Program-made: the position numbers and the translations under genes
The notes under the pieces: model-generated
What the model was told of the DNA's origin: nothing
What the model saw: only the letters and a program-made list of their open reading frames with translations
The model's database searches: none
From: an uncultured Caulobacter sp.
GTDB taxonomy: Bacteria > Pseudomonadota > Alphaproteobacteria > Caulobacterales > Caulobacteraceae
DNA: 64,000 bases
Assembly: GCF_947036865.1 (NCBI RefSeq)
Contig: NZ_CAMQSF010000004.1
Coordinates: forward strand, 62,001 to 126,000
Direction of reading: 5' to 3'
Part shown: piece after piece, positions 17,986-27,786 of the stretch
Layout of the letters: each line of letters begins with the position of its first letter
How positions within the stretch are numbered: the stretch's first letter is position 1

Positions 17986-20496
17986 ATGCGTAAAGACACT
18001 CTCCTGGCCGCGTCGGCGGTTGTTCTGCTCCTCCAGGCGACGTCGGCGGGAGCTCAGGCCGTCAAGGCGACCGAGGCCATGCCCGCCGAGCTGGCCCATT
18101 GGCCCAGCCCTCGGCCGACCGCCGACCAGGTGCTGTCCGGGAACATTCCGGGCCGCCCGACCAGCGACCCGGCCTGGGTCAAGCCCGAGGTGGAGGCCAG
18201 CGGTTTCGATCCGGCCGCGCTCTATTCGACCCCGCCGGTGGGGCAGCACCCCCGGGTGCTGTTCTCGGCCAAGGACCTGCCGCGCATCCGCGCCCAGATC
18301 CAGGCCAGCCAGCGCGGCAAGCGGCTGTGGGGCGAATGGAAGACCCTCGCGGCCGCGCCCGAGCGCGAGCCGACCACTTGGCTGAGCCAGGCCTACGCCG
18401 CCCTGGCCTCGGGCGACGTCGCCGCGTTCCAGAAGGTTTGGGACGATCCGCGCAATCCGCGCCAGTCCGGCCCGCCGGGCGGCACGACCAACCAGATCCA
18501 ACGCCTTCTGTTCATGCGCAGCGTGGTCGCGCAGTTCGACGGCGACGCCAAGCTCGGTCGCGAGACGGCGACCGCGTCGTCAACCTACATCGCCTGGCTG
18601 CGTCCGCAGGTCGAGCGGGCGATCAGCGGAGAAAAGACCCAAAACTACTGGAACGCCGTCCGCCCGGTCATGGGCGACTCGGCGACGGTGGCCATGCTCT
18701 ACGACCTGAACCAGCCGTTCATGACGACGGGTCAGGCCGACGCGGCGCGGGGGCTGCTGGCCCTGGCCATGAAGGACCACTACGGCCTGGGCATGGATCT
18801 GCCGCCCCACTGGCGGAACTGGAACTTCATCGGCATGGGGCTGATGTACCCGCTGATGGCGCTCTCGATCGAGGGCGAGCCCGGCTATGATCCGCGCATC
18901 GTCGCGCGCGGCCAGGAGGTGGCGCGGGACTACACCCTCTATTCCGTGTCGAAGAACGGCGTCGGTCGCGAAGGCATGGGCTACCAGACCGCAGGGTGGC
19001 AGCACGCGGCGATTCTCGACCTGGCGCTGGCCAATCGCGGGAAGAACCTCTTCACCCTCAGCCGCTGGCGGCGCCTGTTCGACACCTGGGCCCCCTGGGC
19101 CATGCAGCCGACGGGCGGCTACTGGTCTTCCCAGGGCGACCTTGGCACCTTCCCGCCGATCGCGGGTCTGGTCTCGATCGCGCGGAGCCTCTATCCGAAG
19201 GACAGCGTCATAGAGCAGGTCGCCCGCCAGACGCCGGAGGAAAGCCGGATCGAAGGCTTCACCGAGGACATGCTGCTGGCGCTGCTCTATCCGAACGATC
19301 TTGGCCAGGATCGCGCGGCGGGCAAGGCGCCGAGCTTCCCGTCCAGCCTGGGCCTGAGCCTGTTCGACGAGGAGCGCGGTCACCTCTTCACGCGCACCGG
19401 CTGGGATCCGAACGCGCTTAGCCTGCAACTGACCGCGCGGACCGACACGATCAACGCCTCGCATGACCACGCCGCGCGCGGCGACTTCTACCTGACCGCC
19501 CTGGGTCAGGTCTGGTCGATGCCGTCGATGCGGGAGACCGAGAGCAAGTACCACAGCGTGGTGATGGTGGACGGGCTGGGCCAGGGCTATTTCCCGACGC
19601 CCGCCAAATGGGTCGACCGCCAGGAGAGCGCCGCCGGCAGCACGGCGACCCTCGACCTGTCCTACGCCTACAGCTGGCGCTGGATGAAGTCGTCGTTCCT
19701 GGCCACCGACAAGCAACTGGCCGACGAGCCGTGGCTGGAGGTGTTCCGCGAGGCGCGCGACCGCCTGTTGGCGCGCGCGCCGCGCGACAAGTGGGAACGC
19801 GATCCATCGCCTTCTGTGCGCGCCTACTATGCCCCGAACACCGCCGGCGACCCGCGCATGTGGGGCGACGAGGACGCCTGGGTGGTCCGCACGCCCTACA
19901 ATCCGGTGCGCCGGGCCTTCCGCAGCGTCGCCATGGTGCGCGGCGCCAGCCCGTTCGTGATGATCGCCGACGACATCCAGAAGGACGACCGCGAGCGGCT
20001 CTACGAATGGCGCATGGCCGTGCCGAACGACGTCGAGATCCACTCGATCAAGGGCGGCGACGTGATCCTGGGTCCCGTCAGCGACAAGCGCGACCGCACG
20101 CGGCGTGGGGACGGCGGCTACAAGGACGTCGGCGCGCCGACCGCGGCGAAGGGAACGCCGATGCTGCTGGTCCGCGTCATCGACATGGCCAAGCCCGCGG
20201 TCCCCGAGGAGTCGCCGAACATCAACCTGCAGACCCTCGAGTATCTTAAGACCGACGACACCCACCAGTTCGCCGGCCGCAGTTTCGGGGTGGGCAAGAT
20301 GCTGGTCATTCCCAATCGCGGCGCCGCGCCGGGCTACCGCGTGCTGCTTTATCCGTTCCGCCAGGGCGAGCCGCTGCCGAAGACCACCTGGGACGGTCAT
20401 GCCCTGGTCGTCGAGCGCGCGGGCAAGACGGCGCGGGTCGAGGCCGAGAGCGCCAGCGACGGCTCGACGCGCCTGCGGATCGCGAGGGCGGACTAG
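17986..20496 (+). CDS. Secreted heparinase II/III-like protein, putative polysaccharide lyase
   Basis: An 836-residue exported protein (signal peptide to about residue 22, AGA). The first ~430 residues look like an (alpha/alpha) toroid with NWNFIGMGL and EGMGYQTAG. The second half is beta-sandwich with ASHDHAARGDF, the HxHxxxG block typical of the heparinase II/III domain, and YHSVVMVDG. In related lyases these positions hold the catalytic Asn/Tyr/His. It is a clear paralogue of the protein at 31362-33842: both share GDPRMW, NPVR, ADDIxKDDxERLYEW and the block above. Its likely job is beta-elimination of a uronic-acid-containing glycan, but the family and substrate are not identifiable from motifs. 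Confidence 0.72.
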   Translation: MRKDTLLAASAVVLLLQATSAGAQAVKATEAMPAELAHWPSPRPTADQVLSGNIPGRPTSDPAWVKPEVEASGFDPAALYSTPPVGQHPRVLFSAKDLPRIRAQIQASQRGKRLWGEWKTLAAAPEREPTTWLSQAYAALASGDVAAFQKVWDDPRNPRQSGPPGGTTNQIQRLLFMRSVVAQFDGDAKLGRETATASSTYIAWLRPQVERAISGEKTQNYWNAVRPVMGDSATVAMLYDLNQPFMTTGQADAARGLLALAMKDHYGLGMDLPPHWRNWNFIGMGLMYPLMALSIEGEPGYDPRIVARGQEVARDYTLYSVSKNGVGREGMGYQTAGWQHAAILDLALANRGKNLFTLSRWRRLFDTWAPWAMQPTGGYWSSQGDLGTFPPIAGLVSIARSLYPKDSVIEQVARQTPEESRIEGFTEDMLLALLYPNDLGQDRAAGKAPSFPSSLGLSLFDEERGHLFTRTGWDPNALSLQLTARTDTINASHDHAARGDFYLTALGQVWSMPSMRETESKYHSVVMVDGLGQGYFPTPAKWVDRQESAAGSTATLDLSYAYSWRWMKSSFLATDKQLADEPWLEVFREARDRLLARAPRDKWERDPSPSVRAYYAPNTAGDPRMWGDEDAWVVRTPYNPVRRAFRSVAMVRGASPFVMIADDIQKDDRERLYEWRMAVPNDVEIHSIKGGDVILGPVSDKRDRTRRGDGGYKDVGAPTAAKGTPMLLVRVIDMAKPAVPEESPNINLQTLEYLKTDDTHQFAGRSFGVGKMLVIPNRGAAPGYRVLLYPFRQGEPLPKTTWDGHALVVERAGKTARVEAESASDGSTRLRIARAD

Positions 20497-20498
20497 GC

Positions 20499-22223
20499 AT
20501 GACGCCTAGGCCAGGCTTGTTGGGCGTTCTGTGCGCGGCCGGACTTCTGCTATCCGGCCCGACCGCGCTCGCGCGCCCACAGCCGACCGACGGACGCTGG
20601 TTCGCCGACCGGGGGGAGACCTTCGTCAATCCCGTGCTGATCGGCGACTATTCGGACCCCGACGTGATCCGCGTCGGGCGCGACTACTATCTGACCGCGT
20701 CGTCGTTCAACAGCGCGCCAGGTCTGCCGATCCTGCGCTCCGGCGACCTGGTCAATTGGACCCTGATCGGCCACGCCCTGCCGTGGCTGTCGCCGCGCGA
20801 CCACTTCCGCGCGCCCCGCCGCGGCGCCGGCGTCTGGGCGCCCAGCCTGCGCCACCACGCGGGCCTCTACATGATCTACTATCCGGACCCGGACCACGGC
20901 CTCTTCCGGGTCACCGCCAAGGACCCGCGCGGCCCCTGGACCGCGCCGACCCTGGTCGATTCCGATCCGGGCGCGATCGATCCGGCGCCCTTCTGGGACG
21001 ACGACGGCCACGCCTGGCTGGTCCACGCCTACGCCAAGAGCCGGTCGGGCAAGGCCAACATCATCATGCTGAAGCCGCTGTCGCCCGACGGCGCGCGGGT
21101 GACGGGCAAGGGCCGCGTGATCATCGACGGCGACCGCCTGCCGCCGATCCAGACCAGCGTCGGGCCGCGACCCTGGCTCTTCACAGAGGGGCCCAAGCTC
21201 TACAAGCGTAACGGCTGGTACTACCTCTTCGCGCCCAGCGGCGGGGTGAAGGCCGGCTGGCAGGCGGTGTTCCGGAGCCGGTCGCTGACCGGACCGTTCG
21301 AGCCGCGCAACGTGATGGATCAGGGCGACAGCCAGACCAACGGGCCGCATCAGGGCGCCTGGGTCGTGACCGACGCGGGCGAGGACTGGTTCCTGCACTT
21401 CGAGGATCGCGACGTCTATGGCCGCGTCGTGCACCTGGAGCCGATGGCCTGGAAGGATGACTGGCCGGTGATCGGCGCCGATCCGGACGGCGACGGCCGA
21501 GGCGCGCCCGTGGCGGGCGGGCGAAAGCCGCGCACGCTCGCGCCCGTCGCGACGCGTGTCGCCGCGCCGGTCGCCGACGACCCCCTGACCGGCGCGCCGA
21601 ACCTCGCCTGGCAGTGGGCGGCCAATCCCGCCGACGACTGGATGCGCCCGTCGCCCGAGGGGCTGTGGCTGAAATCGATCAGCGGCTCGGCCAATCTGTT
21701 CGAGACCGGCGCGGTGCTGAGCCAGAAGCTGCCCGCCGAGGCGTTCACCGCCACCGTGCGCCTGGACTTCGCGCCGAAGGCGATCGGCGAGCGCGCGGGC
21801 CTGGGGATCTTCGGACGCGGCTATGGCTGGATCGGCCTGGAGAAGACCGCCGAGGGGCCGCGCCTGGTGGTCGAAACCCGTCCCGACGCGGATCGAAATG
21901 GCGAGGCCCAGACCGAGGCGCGGGCCATCGCGCAGAGCCGCCTCTGGCTTCGCGTCACGGCGACGCCGCGCACCCTGACCATCCCGCCCACCGAAACGAC
22001 CGGCTGGCCGTCCCTGACCCGCTGGCGGACCTTCGAGGCGCGCTACAGCTATAGCCTCGACGGGCAGACCTTCACGCCGTTCGGCCCCAGCTTCACGGCG
22101 CGCCCGGGGGTCTGGGTCGGCGCCCAGATCGGCCTCTTCGCCCAGGCGCGGCAGGGCGCGCCGGCCGCCGTGGCCGCCCAGGTCGGCGGCGGGCGGTTCG
22201 CGGATTTCCGGGTGACGCCATGA
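20499..22223 (+). CDS. Glycoside hydrolase family 43 with C-terminal beta-sandwich
   Basis: A 574-residue exported five-bladed beta-propeller enzyme. The three expected acids are visible: general base Asp53 (YSDPDVI), pKa-modulating Asp161 (AIDPAPFW) and general acid Glu230 (LFTEGPKLY). The C-terminal ~200 residues match the extra beta-sandwich of xylosidase/arabinofuranosidase-type GH43 proteins. It probably removes pentose (arabinose or xylose) or galactose side groups in the periplasm. It starts two bases after the preceding stop, and its own stop overlaps the next ATG. Confidence 0.87.
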   Translation: MTPRPGLLGVLCAAGLLLSGPTALARPQPTDGRWFADRGETFVNPVLIGDYSDPDVIRVGRDYYLTASSFNSAPGLPILRSGDLVNWTLIGHALPWLSPRDHFRAPRRGAGVWAPSLRHHAGLYMIYYPDPDHGLFRVTAKDPRGPWTAPTLVDSDPGAIDPAPFWDDDGHAWLVHAYAKSRSGKANIIMLKPLSPDGARVTGKGRVIIDGDRLPPIQTSVGPRPWLFTEGPKLYKRNGWYYLFAPSGGVKAGWQAVFRSRSLTGPFEPRNVMDQGDSQTNGPHQGAWVVTDAGEDWFLHFEDRDVYGRVVHLEPMAWKDDWPVIGADPDGDGRGAPVAGGRKPRTLAPVATRVAAPVADDPLTGAPNLAWQWAANPADDWMRPSPEGLWLKSISGSANLFETGAVLSQKLPAEAFTATVRLDFAPKAIGERAGLGIFGRGYGWIGLEKTAEGPRLVVETRPDADRNGEAQTEARAIAQSRLWLRVTATPRTLTIPPTETTGWPSLTRWRTFEARYSYSLDGQTFTPFGPSFTARPGVWVGAQIGLFAQARQGAPAAVAAQVGGGRFADFRVTP

Positions 22224-24601
22224 TCGCGCGGGGCCTTGTCCCTGGTCTGATCGCGAGCGCGACGCTGGCCGTCGCGACGCCGGTCTTCGCGGCAGGCTGC
22301 GCGCTGGACGATCTTGGCATGCGCGCGCGGCTGCTGGCGCGGGTCAACCGGTACGACACCGCGCGGTTCAACACCTCCGTGCTCGAGCTGCGGACCCCGC
22401 TGGCGTCGGGGGAGGGAGCGCTGCGCGGCGACGGCTTCGCCTGGCGGGTCACCTGCGAGGGCAAGCCGGTTCCCGGACGCCCCAGCGCGCGCGAGGTCGC
22501 CGTCTCGTTCAAGCTGGTCGAGGGCGCGATGCCGGCCGGTTCGGTCTCGCTGGATCTCGACGTCGAGGGCTGGTCGGCCGCGAACTACGTGCTGGGCCCC
22601 GCGGCGCTGTACAACGGCAACCGCTTCCCGTGGCGACGCCTGCGCTATTCGCCCAAGCTGGCCGAGGTTCAGGACTTCGGCCCCGACAGCCCGACCGTCA
22701 TCACCGACGTCCCGCGTCTCAGCCTGGAAGGCCCTTCGCGCGTTCAGCTGCGCAGCGGGGCCTTGGCGACGCCTGCGCTGGGCTATTTCGCGCCGGGGGC
22801 GGGGCAGGCGGTCCTGTTGTCCACGGGGCAGAAAAACGCGCTGGGCGACCAGGGCGTCTCGATCGAGGAGACCGCGAACCGAGACGTCGCGCGCTTCTCC
22901 TTGACCGCGCCGGTGGTCCGCGAGCGGGTGCTCTACAGGTTCATGGACAGCGAGCGGTTCATGAACAGCCAGACCGGCAGCTGGGATCGACCGCACGACT
23001 TCAAGGCCGGCGAGACCATCGTCCTGAAGCTGACCCTCGACGCCTGGTCCGCCACGTCGCCCCAGGCGCTTTACGACCGTCTGCTGGACCAGCGCGACGA
23101 CCGCGACGACGGCGCTGTCGCCGTCGGCGGCATCGCGCTGTCCGAGGCCAACCGGATCCTGATCGACAAGCAGAACCGCGAGAACTGGGTCGAGCGATCC
23201 GGCTACTATTCGGTCGGCCTGCGCGAGAACTTCCTGCAGGACTGGCAGATCGGCTGGACCGGCGGGATGATCGCCACCTATCCGCTGCTGGCCGCCGGCG
23301 ACGCGGCGACGCGCGCGCGGGTCGCGCGAAATTTCGACTGGCTGTTCGCCTCCGGCATCAGCCCCAGCGGGTTCTTCTACGACGCGGGCAAGGACGGGAC
23401 CGTCTGGTATGGCGGCGACGTGCGAAAGCCCCAGTCCCGCAACTGGCACCTGATCCGCAAGAGCGGCGACGCCCTGTGGATGATCCTGCGGCAGTTCGAG
23501 TTGATGCGGCGGCTGGGCGTGCCGGTGAAGCCGGCTTGGCGCGACGGAACGCGCGGCGTCGCCGACGCCTTCGTTCGGCTCTGGGAGCGCGAAGGGCAAC
23601 TGGGCCAGTTCGTCGATTCCGAGACGGGCAAGGTCGCCGTCGGCGGCTCGGCCAGCGGCGCGCCGGCCGTGTCGGGCCTGGTGCTGGCGGCGCGCTACTA
23701 TCACGAGCCGCGCTATCTGGCCGTCGCCGAACAGATCGCCGACCGCTACGCTCGCGACTTCACGGACAAGGGCCTCAGCACCGGCGGTCCGGGCGACGCG
23801 CTGCAGAACCCCGACTCGGAGTCGAGTTGGGCGCTGCTGGAGGGCTATGTCTCGCTCTACCAGGCGACCGGCGCGGCCAAGTGGCTGGAGCTGGCGCGCC
23901 GCCAGGCCGCGCAATACGCCAGCTGGGTGGTCAGCTACGACTTCGCCTTCCCCGAGGGCTCGGCCTTCGCCAAGGCGGGCATTCGCAGCAAGGGCGCGGT
24001 CTACGCCAACACCCAGAACACCCACGCAGCGCCGGGCATCTGCACGCGCTCGGGCCTGGCCCTGCTGGAGCTCTATCGCGTCACCGGCGACCGCCGCTAC
24101 CTCGACCTGCTGGGCGCCACGACGCGGAACATCACCCAGTACGTGCCGCACCCGCTTCGGCCGCTGGGCGACATGCCCGTGGGCCATGTGAGCGAGCGGG
24201 TAAACCTGACCGACTGGGAAGGCCCCGACACCATCGGCTACATCCTGCCGCTCACCACCTGGGCCGAGATCTCGGTGATGCTGACGGCGGTGGAGCTGCC
24301 CAGCGTCTATGTCGACCTCGCGCGCGACCGGTTGTTCGTGCTCGACAACGTCAAGGCCGAGCTGGTGCCGACGGGGCGCGGGCGCCAGGCGGTGCGGCTG
24401 ACCAACCTGACCAAGACCGCCGCCGACTACGTGATCTACGCCGAACGGCCCGGAGAGGGCCACGCGCCGCTGGCCGAGGGCTATCTGCGCGGCGCGCCCC
24501 ACGTGACCCTCCGTCCGGGCGAGACCCGGACGATACCGATCCCCGCCGCGCCCGCCGGGCGCGCGACGAGTTCATCTGCCAAAGGAAAGTTGGATGCTTG
24601 A
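22220..24601 (+). CDS. Uncharacterised secreted protein with predicted helical-toroid catalytic domain
   Basis: A 793-residue protein with a signal peptide (to about residue 24, VFAAGC, where the cysteine hints at a lipoprotein although the lipobox is imperfect). Residues ~25-260 are beta-rich. Residues ~300-690 show the repeated helix pattern of an (alpha/alpha) toroid, with aromatic-rich stretches such as WQIGWTGGM, NWHLIRKSGDALW and ESSWALLEGY. I do not recognise a named family. Its place among a lyase-like protein, GH43 and fucose genes suggests a glycoside hydrolase or lyase on the same glycan. It overlaps both neighbours (4 and 8 bases). Confidence 0.6.
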   Translation: MIARGLVPGLIASATLAVATPVFAAGCALDDLGMRARLLARVNRYDTARFNTSVLELRTPLASGEGALRGDGFAWRVTCEGKPVPGRPSAREVAVSFKLVEGAMPAGSVSLDLDVEGWSAANYVLGPAALYNGNRFPWRRLRYSPKLAEVQDFGPDSPTVITDVPRLSLEGPSRVQLRSGALATPALGYFAPGAGQAVLLSTGQKNALGDQGVSIEETANRDVARFSLTAPVVRERVLYRFMDSERFMNSQTGSWDRPHDFKAGETIVLKLTLDAWSATSPQALYDRLLDQRDDRDDGAVAVGGIALSEANRILIDKQNRENWVERSGYYSVGLRENFLQDWQIGWTGGMIATYPLLAAGDAATRARVARNFDWLFASGISPSGFFYDAGKDGTVWYGGDVRKPQSRNWHLIRKSGDALWMILRQFELMRRLGVPVKPAWRDGTRGVADAFVRLWEREGQLGQFVDSETGKVAVGGSASGAPAVSGLVLAARYYHEPRYLAVAEQIADRYARDFTDKGLSTGGPGDALQNPDSESSWALLEGYVSLYQATGAAKWLELARRQAAQYASWVVSYDFAFPEGSAFAKAGIRSKGAVYANTQNTHAAPGICTRSGLALLELYRVTGDRRYLDLLGATTRNITQYVPHPLRPLGDMPVGHVSERVNLTDWEGPDTIGYILPLTTWAEISVMLTAVELPSVYVDLARDRLFVLDNVKAELVPTGRGRQAVRLTNLTKTAADYVIYAERPGEGHAPLAEGYLRGAPHVTLRPGETRTIPIPAAPAGRATSSSAKGKLDA

Positions 24602-25916
24602 GCTGACGATCACCGGCGTCGAGGCCTTCGATGTCAGGTTTCCAACCTCCCTGCGTCTGGACGGCTCGGACGCGATGAACCCCGACCCGGACTATTCGGC
24701 CGCCTACTGCCTGCTGCGCACCGACCATCCGGACCTGGCTGGCCATGGCCTGACCTTCACGATCGGGCGCGGCAACGAGCTCTGCGTCGCGGCGATCAAG
24801 GCGTTCGCGCCGATGGTCGTGGGACGCCGCCTTGGCGACATCGTCGACGACTTCGGCGGCTTCTGGCGCAAGCTGGTCGGCGACAGCCAGCTGCGCTGGG
24901 TCGGACCGGACAAGGGCGTGATCCATCTGGGCGCCGCGGCGGTGATCAACGCCATCTGGGACCTGTGGGCCAAGGCCGAGGGCAAGCCCGTCTGGCGTCT
25001 GGTCGCCGACCTCGAGCCCGAGAAGATCGTGTCGCTGATCGACTTCACCGGCATCCGCGACGCGCTCGACGAGGACGAGGCGCTGGCGATGCTGCGCAAG
25101 CTGAAGGCCACCGAGCCGGAGCGCCGCGCGGCGCTGCTCCAGCGGGGCTATCCCGCCTACACCACCTCGGCCGGGTGGCTGGGCTATCCGGATGACAAGA
25201 TCGAGCGGCTTTGCCGGGAAGCGATCGCGGCCGGCTGGTCGGCGATCAAGATCAAGGTCGGCCGCGATCTCGAGGACGACCGCCGGCGCTGCGCGCTGGT
25301 GCGCCGCCTGATCGGTCCGGAACGCCGCCTGATGGTCGACGCCAACCAGGTCTGGGAAGTCGGGCAGGCGGGCGCGTGGATGGCGGCGCTGGCCCCCTAC
25401 GATCCCTACTGGATCGAGGAGCCGGTGCACCCCGACGACGTGCTGGGGCACGCGGCGGTGGCCAAGGCGGTCCGGCCGATTCGCGTGGCGACCGGCGAGC
25501 ATTGCGCCAACCGCATCCTGTTCAAGCAGATGCTGCAGGCCGACGCGATCGACGTCGTGCAGATCGACGCCTGCCGGCTGGGCGGCCTGAACGAGAACCT
25601 GGCGGTGCTGCTGATGGCGGCCAAGTTCGGCAAGCCGGTCTGCCCGCACGCCGGCGGCGTGGGCCTCTGCGAATACGTGCAGCACATCTCGATGATCGAC
25701 TATCTCTGCATCAGCGGCGACTTGGACGGCCGCATGACCGAACACGCCGGGATCCTGCACGACATCTTCCCCGAGCCGATCCGGATCGAGGGCGGGCGCT
25801 ACATGCCGCCCGCGCGGCCCGGTTATACGGTGGAGTTTCCGTCGACGATCCTCAATCATGCCGGCCCCGAAGGCCGCGCCGACGTTTCCGCGGTCTTCCG
25901 TCTCGACACGCACTAG
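24594..25916 (+). CDS. fucD: L-fuconate dehydratase (enolase superfamily)
   Basis: A 440-residue mandelate-racemase-type enzyme that converts L-fuconate to 2-keto-3-deoxy-L-fuconate. It carries the L-fuconate dehydratase signature LDGSDAMNPDPDYSAAY near the N-terminus. The active site is complete: Lys221 (KIKVG), metal ligands Asp249, Glu275 and Glu302, and His352 in CPHAGG, at spacing equal to the characterised Xanthomonas campestris enzyme (Lys220, Asp248, Glu274, Glu301, His351). The ATG follows AAAGGAAAG and overlaps the preceding stop. This is the best-anchored gene of the fucose pathway. Confidence 0.95.
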   Translation: MLELTITGVEAFDVRFPTSLRLDGSDAMNPDPDYSAAYCLLRTDHPDLAGHGLTFTIGRGNELCVAAIKAFAPMVVGRRLGDIVDDFGGFWRKLVGDSQLRWVGPDKGVIHLGAAAVINAIWDLWAKAEGKPVWRLVADLEPEKIVSLIDFTGIRDALDEDEALAMLRKLKATEPERRAALLQRGYPAYTTSAGWLGYPDDKIERLCREAIAAGWSAIKIKVGRDLEDDRRRCALVRRLIGPERRLMVDANQVWEVGQAGAWMAALAPYDPYWIEEPVHPDDVLGHAAVAKAVRPIRVATGEHCANRILFKQMLQADAIDVVQIDACRLGGLNENLAVLLMAAKFGKPVCPHAGGVGLCEYVQHISMIDYLCISGDLDGRMTEHAGILHDIFPEPIRIEGGRYMPPARPGYTVEFPSTILNHAGPEGRADVSAVFRLDTH

Positions 25917-25924
25917 GAACCATC

Positions 25925-26932
25925 ATGGGCCGCACCCGTCTCATGGCCGTCGATCTGCCGCCCTTCGGCTTCGGAGGGGCGTCGGTGGGCAATCTCTATC
26001 GCGCGTCCAGCGACGAGGAGGCTCATGACGCCTTGGCTGCGTCGCTGGAGGTCGGCTTCACCTACTGGGACACCGCGCCGCGCTACGGTCACGGTCTGAG
26101 CGAGCAGCGGATCGGGGCGTTTCTGCGCGACTATTCCGGGCCGAGGCCGACGCTCTCCACGAAGGTCGGTCGGCTGCTGACGCCGGCGGGGCCGGAGGGG
26201 CCGCAGTACCACGGCTTCGCCGATCCGCTGCCGTTCGATCAGGTGTTCGACTACAGCTACGACGGCATTCTGCGGTCCTTCGACGAGAGCTGCGCGCGGC
26301 TGGGCGTCGAGGCGGTGGACGTGCTCTACATGCACGACATCGGCCGGGTCACGCATCTGGAGGACCATGACGCCCAGTTCCGGATCGCCATGGACGGCGG
26401 CTATCGCGCCATGGAACGGCTGAAGGCCGAAGGGCGCGTCAAGGCCATCGGCCTCGGCGTCAACGAGTGGGAGGTCTGTGTCGAGACCTTCCCGCACGCC
26501 CGCTTCGACGTCTTCATGATCGCCGGTCGCTACACCCTGCTGGAGCAGGGCGCGCTGGATGTGCTGATGCCGGCGTGCGAGGCGCGCGGCGTCGCCATCG
26601 TCTCGGCGGGGCCGCTGAATTCGGGGCTGCTGGCCAGCCGGCCGGACGCCAGTTCGCACTACGACTATCACGAGGTTCCGCCCGACATCCTGCTGCGGGC
26701 CCAGACCCTGCACGACTTCTGCGCCGACCATCACGTGCCGCTTCAGGCGGCGGCCCTGCGGTTCCCGCTGCTGCATCCGTCGGTCGTCAGCGTGGTGGGC
26801 GGCATGGCGAGCCGGGCGCGCGTGCTGCAGGCGGCCGAGTGGCTGGCGGTCGACATTCCGGCCTCGTTCTGGCGGGAGCTGAAGGACGCCGGCCTGCTGC
26901 GCGAGGACGCGCCCACCGGGGCGGCCTCGTGA
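25925..26932 (+). CDS. Aldo/keto reductase, probable L-fucose (aldose) 1-dehydrogenase
   Basis: A 335-residue TIM-barrel oxidoreductase with the aldo/keto reductase tetrad Asp49 and Tyr54 (YWDTAPRYGHG), Lys80 (STK) and His137 (YMHDIG). The D-threo-aldose/L-fucose dehydrogenase branch oxidises L-fucose at C1 to L-fucono-lactone using NAD(P). It sits eight bases after fucD and overlaps the lactonase gene by four, the same neighbours as in the Xanthomonas fucose cluster. The start at 25925 is the ATG directly after the fucD stop; the open frame extends upstream inside fucD without meaning. Confidence 0.88.
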   Translation: MGRTRLMAVDLPPFGFGGASVGNLYRASSDEEAHDALAASLEVGFTYWDTAPRYGHGLSEQRIGAFLRDYSGPRPTLSTKVGRLLTPAGPEGPQYHGFADPLPFDQVFDYSYDGILRSFDESCARLGVEAVDVLYMHDIGRVTHLEDHDAQFRIAMDGGYRAMERLKAEGRVKAIGLGVNEWEVCVETFPHARFDVFMIAGRYTLLEQGALDVLMPACEARGVAIVSAGPLNSGLLASRPDASSHYDYHEVPPDILLRAQTLHDFCADHHVPLQAAALRFPLLHPSVVSVVGGMASRARVLQAAEWLAVDIPASFWRELKDAGLLREDAPTGAAS

Positions 26933-27774
26933 GCCGGGCTCCGCGCATCGACGCCCACCAGCACTTCTGGTCGCTGGCCAAGCCCTGGTGCGCCTGGCCA
27001 ACCGCGGCCACGCCGGACATCCACCGCGATTTCGGACCCGAGGACCTGCGGGATTTGCTACGCGCCGGCGCGATCGACGCGACGGTGCTGGTGCAGGCCG
27101 CGCCCGACTTTGCCGAGACGCTTTGGATGCTGGACCTGGCGGCCGGTCAAGACGTCATCGCGGGCGTTGTCGGCTGGGTGGATTTCACCGAGCCGGCGGA
27201 CGCGATCGACAACCTCGACGAAGCCCTGGACAGAGGTCCGTTGGTCGGCGTGCGGCCCATGCTCCAGTCGATCGAGGATCCGGCCTGGATCCTGGATCCC
27301 GCGTTCGAGCCCGTGTTCGCGGCCTTGATCGCGCGCGGCGTGGCGTTCGACGCCTTGATCCGGCCTGTTCATCTGCCGGCGATCGCGACCCTCGCCGATC
27401 GTTATCCGGACCTCGCCATCGTCGTCGACCACGCCGCCAAGCCGGAGGTCCGCGCCCGTCGCCTGGATCCCTGGCGCGCCGATCTGGCGGCGCTGGCCCG
27501 GCGGTCCAACGTGCGCTGCAAGCTCTCCGGCCTGCCGACCGAGGCCGAGCCCGGCGCGGGGCCCGATGTCTTCCGCCCCTATGTCGAGCACCTGCTCGCC
27601 TGTTTCGGCCCCGAGCGGCTGATGTGGGGCAGCGACTGGCCGGTGGTCAGGCTGGGCGGCGACTACGCGACTTGGCTCCAGGCGTGCGAGGCGCTCCTGG
27701 CCGAACTTCCCGACAGCGCGCGCGCGGCCGTGTTCGGCGGCGTGGCGCGCGCAACCTACGGTTTGAGACTTTAA
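26929..27774 (+). CDS. Amidohydrolase, probable L-fucono-1,5-lactonase
   Basis: A 281-residue metal-dependent TIM-barrel hydrolase (COG3618-like). It opens with RIDAHQHFW, has VVDHAAKP in the middle and RLMWGSDWPV near the C-terminus, as in L-fuconolactonases. It would hydrolyse L-fucono-lactone from the aldose dehydrogenase into L-fuconate for FucD. The start is the GTG overlapping the dehydrogenase stop (GTGA), so the two are translationally coupled. Confidence 0.88.
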   Translation: MSRAPRIDAHQHFWSLAKPWCAWPTAATPDIHRDFGPEDLRDLLRAGAIDATVLVQAAPDFAETLWMLDLAAGQDVIAGVVGWVDFTEPADAIDNLDEALDRGPLVGVRPMLQSIEDPAWILDPAFEPVFAALIARGVAFDALIRPVHLPAIATLADRYPDLAIVVDHAAKPEVRARRLDPWRADLAALARRSNVRCKLSGLPTEAEPGAGPDVFRPYVEHLLACFGPERLMWGSDWPVVRLGGDYATWLQACEALLAELPDSARAAVFGGVARATYGLRL

Positions 27775-27786
27775 GGACGAGACGGC

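Noticed and set aside
14236..18501. Very long open frame (over 1400 codons) antisense to the TonB receptor
   Set aside because: High GC content makes antisense frames stay open. The receptor frame on the other strand has a signal peptide, plug and barrel motifs, while the antisense translation has low-complexity Arg/Gly/Val/Ala composition and no domain.
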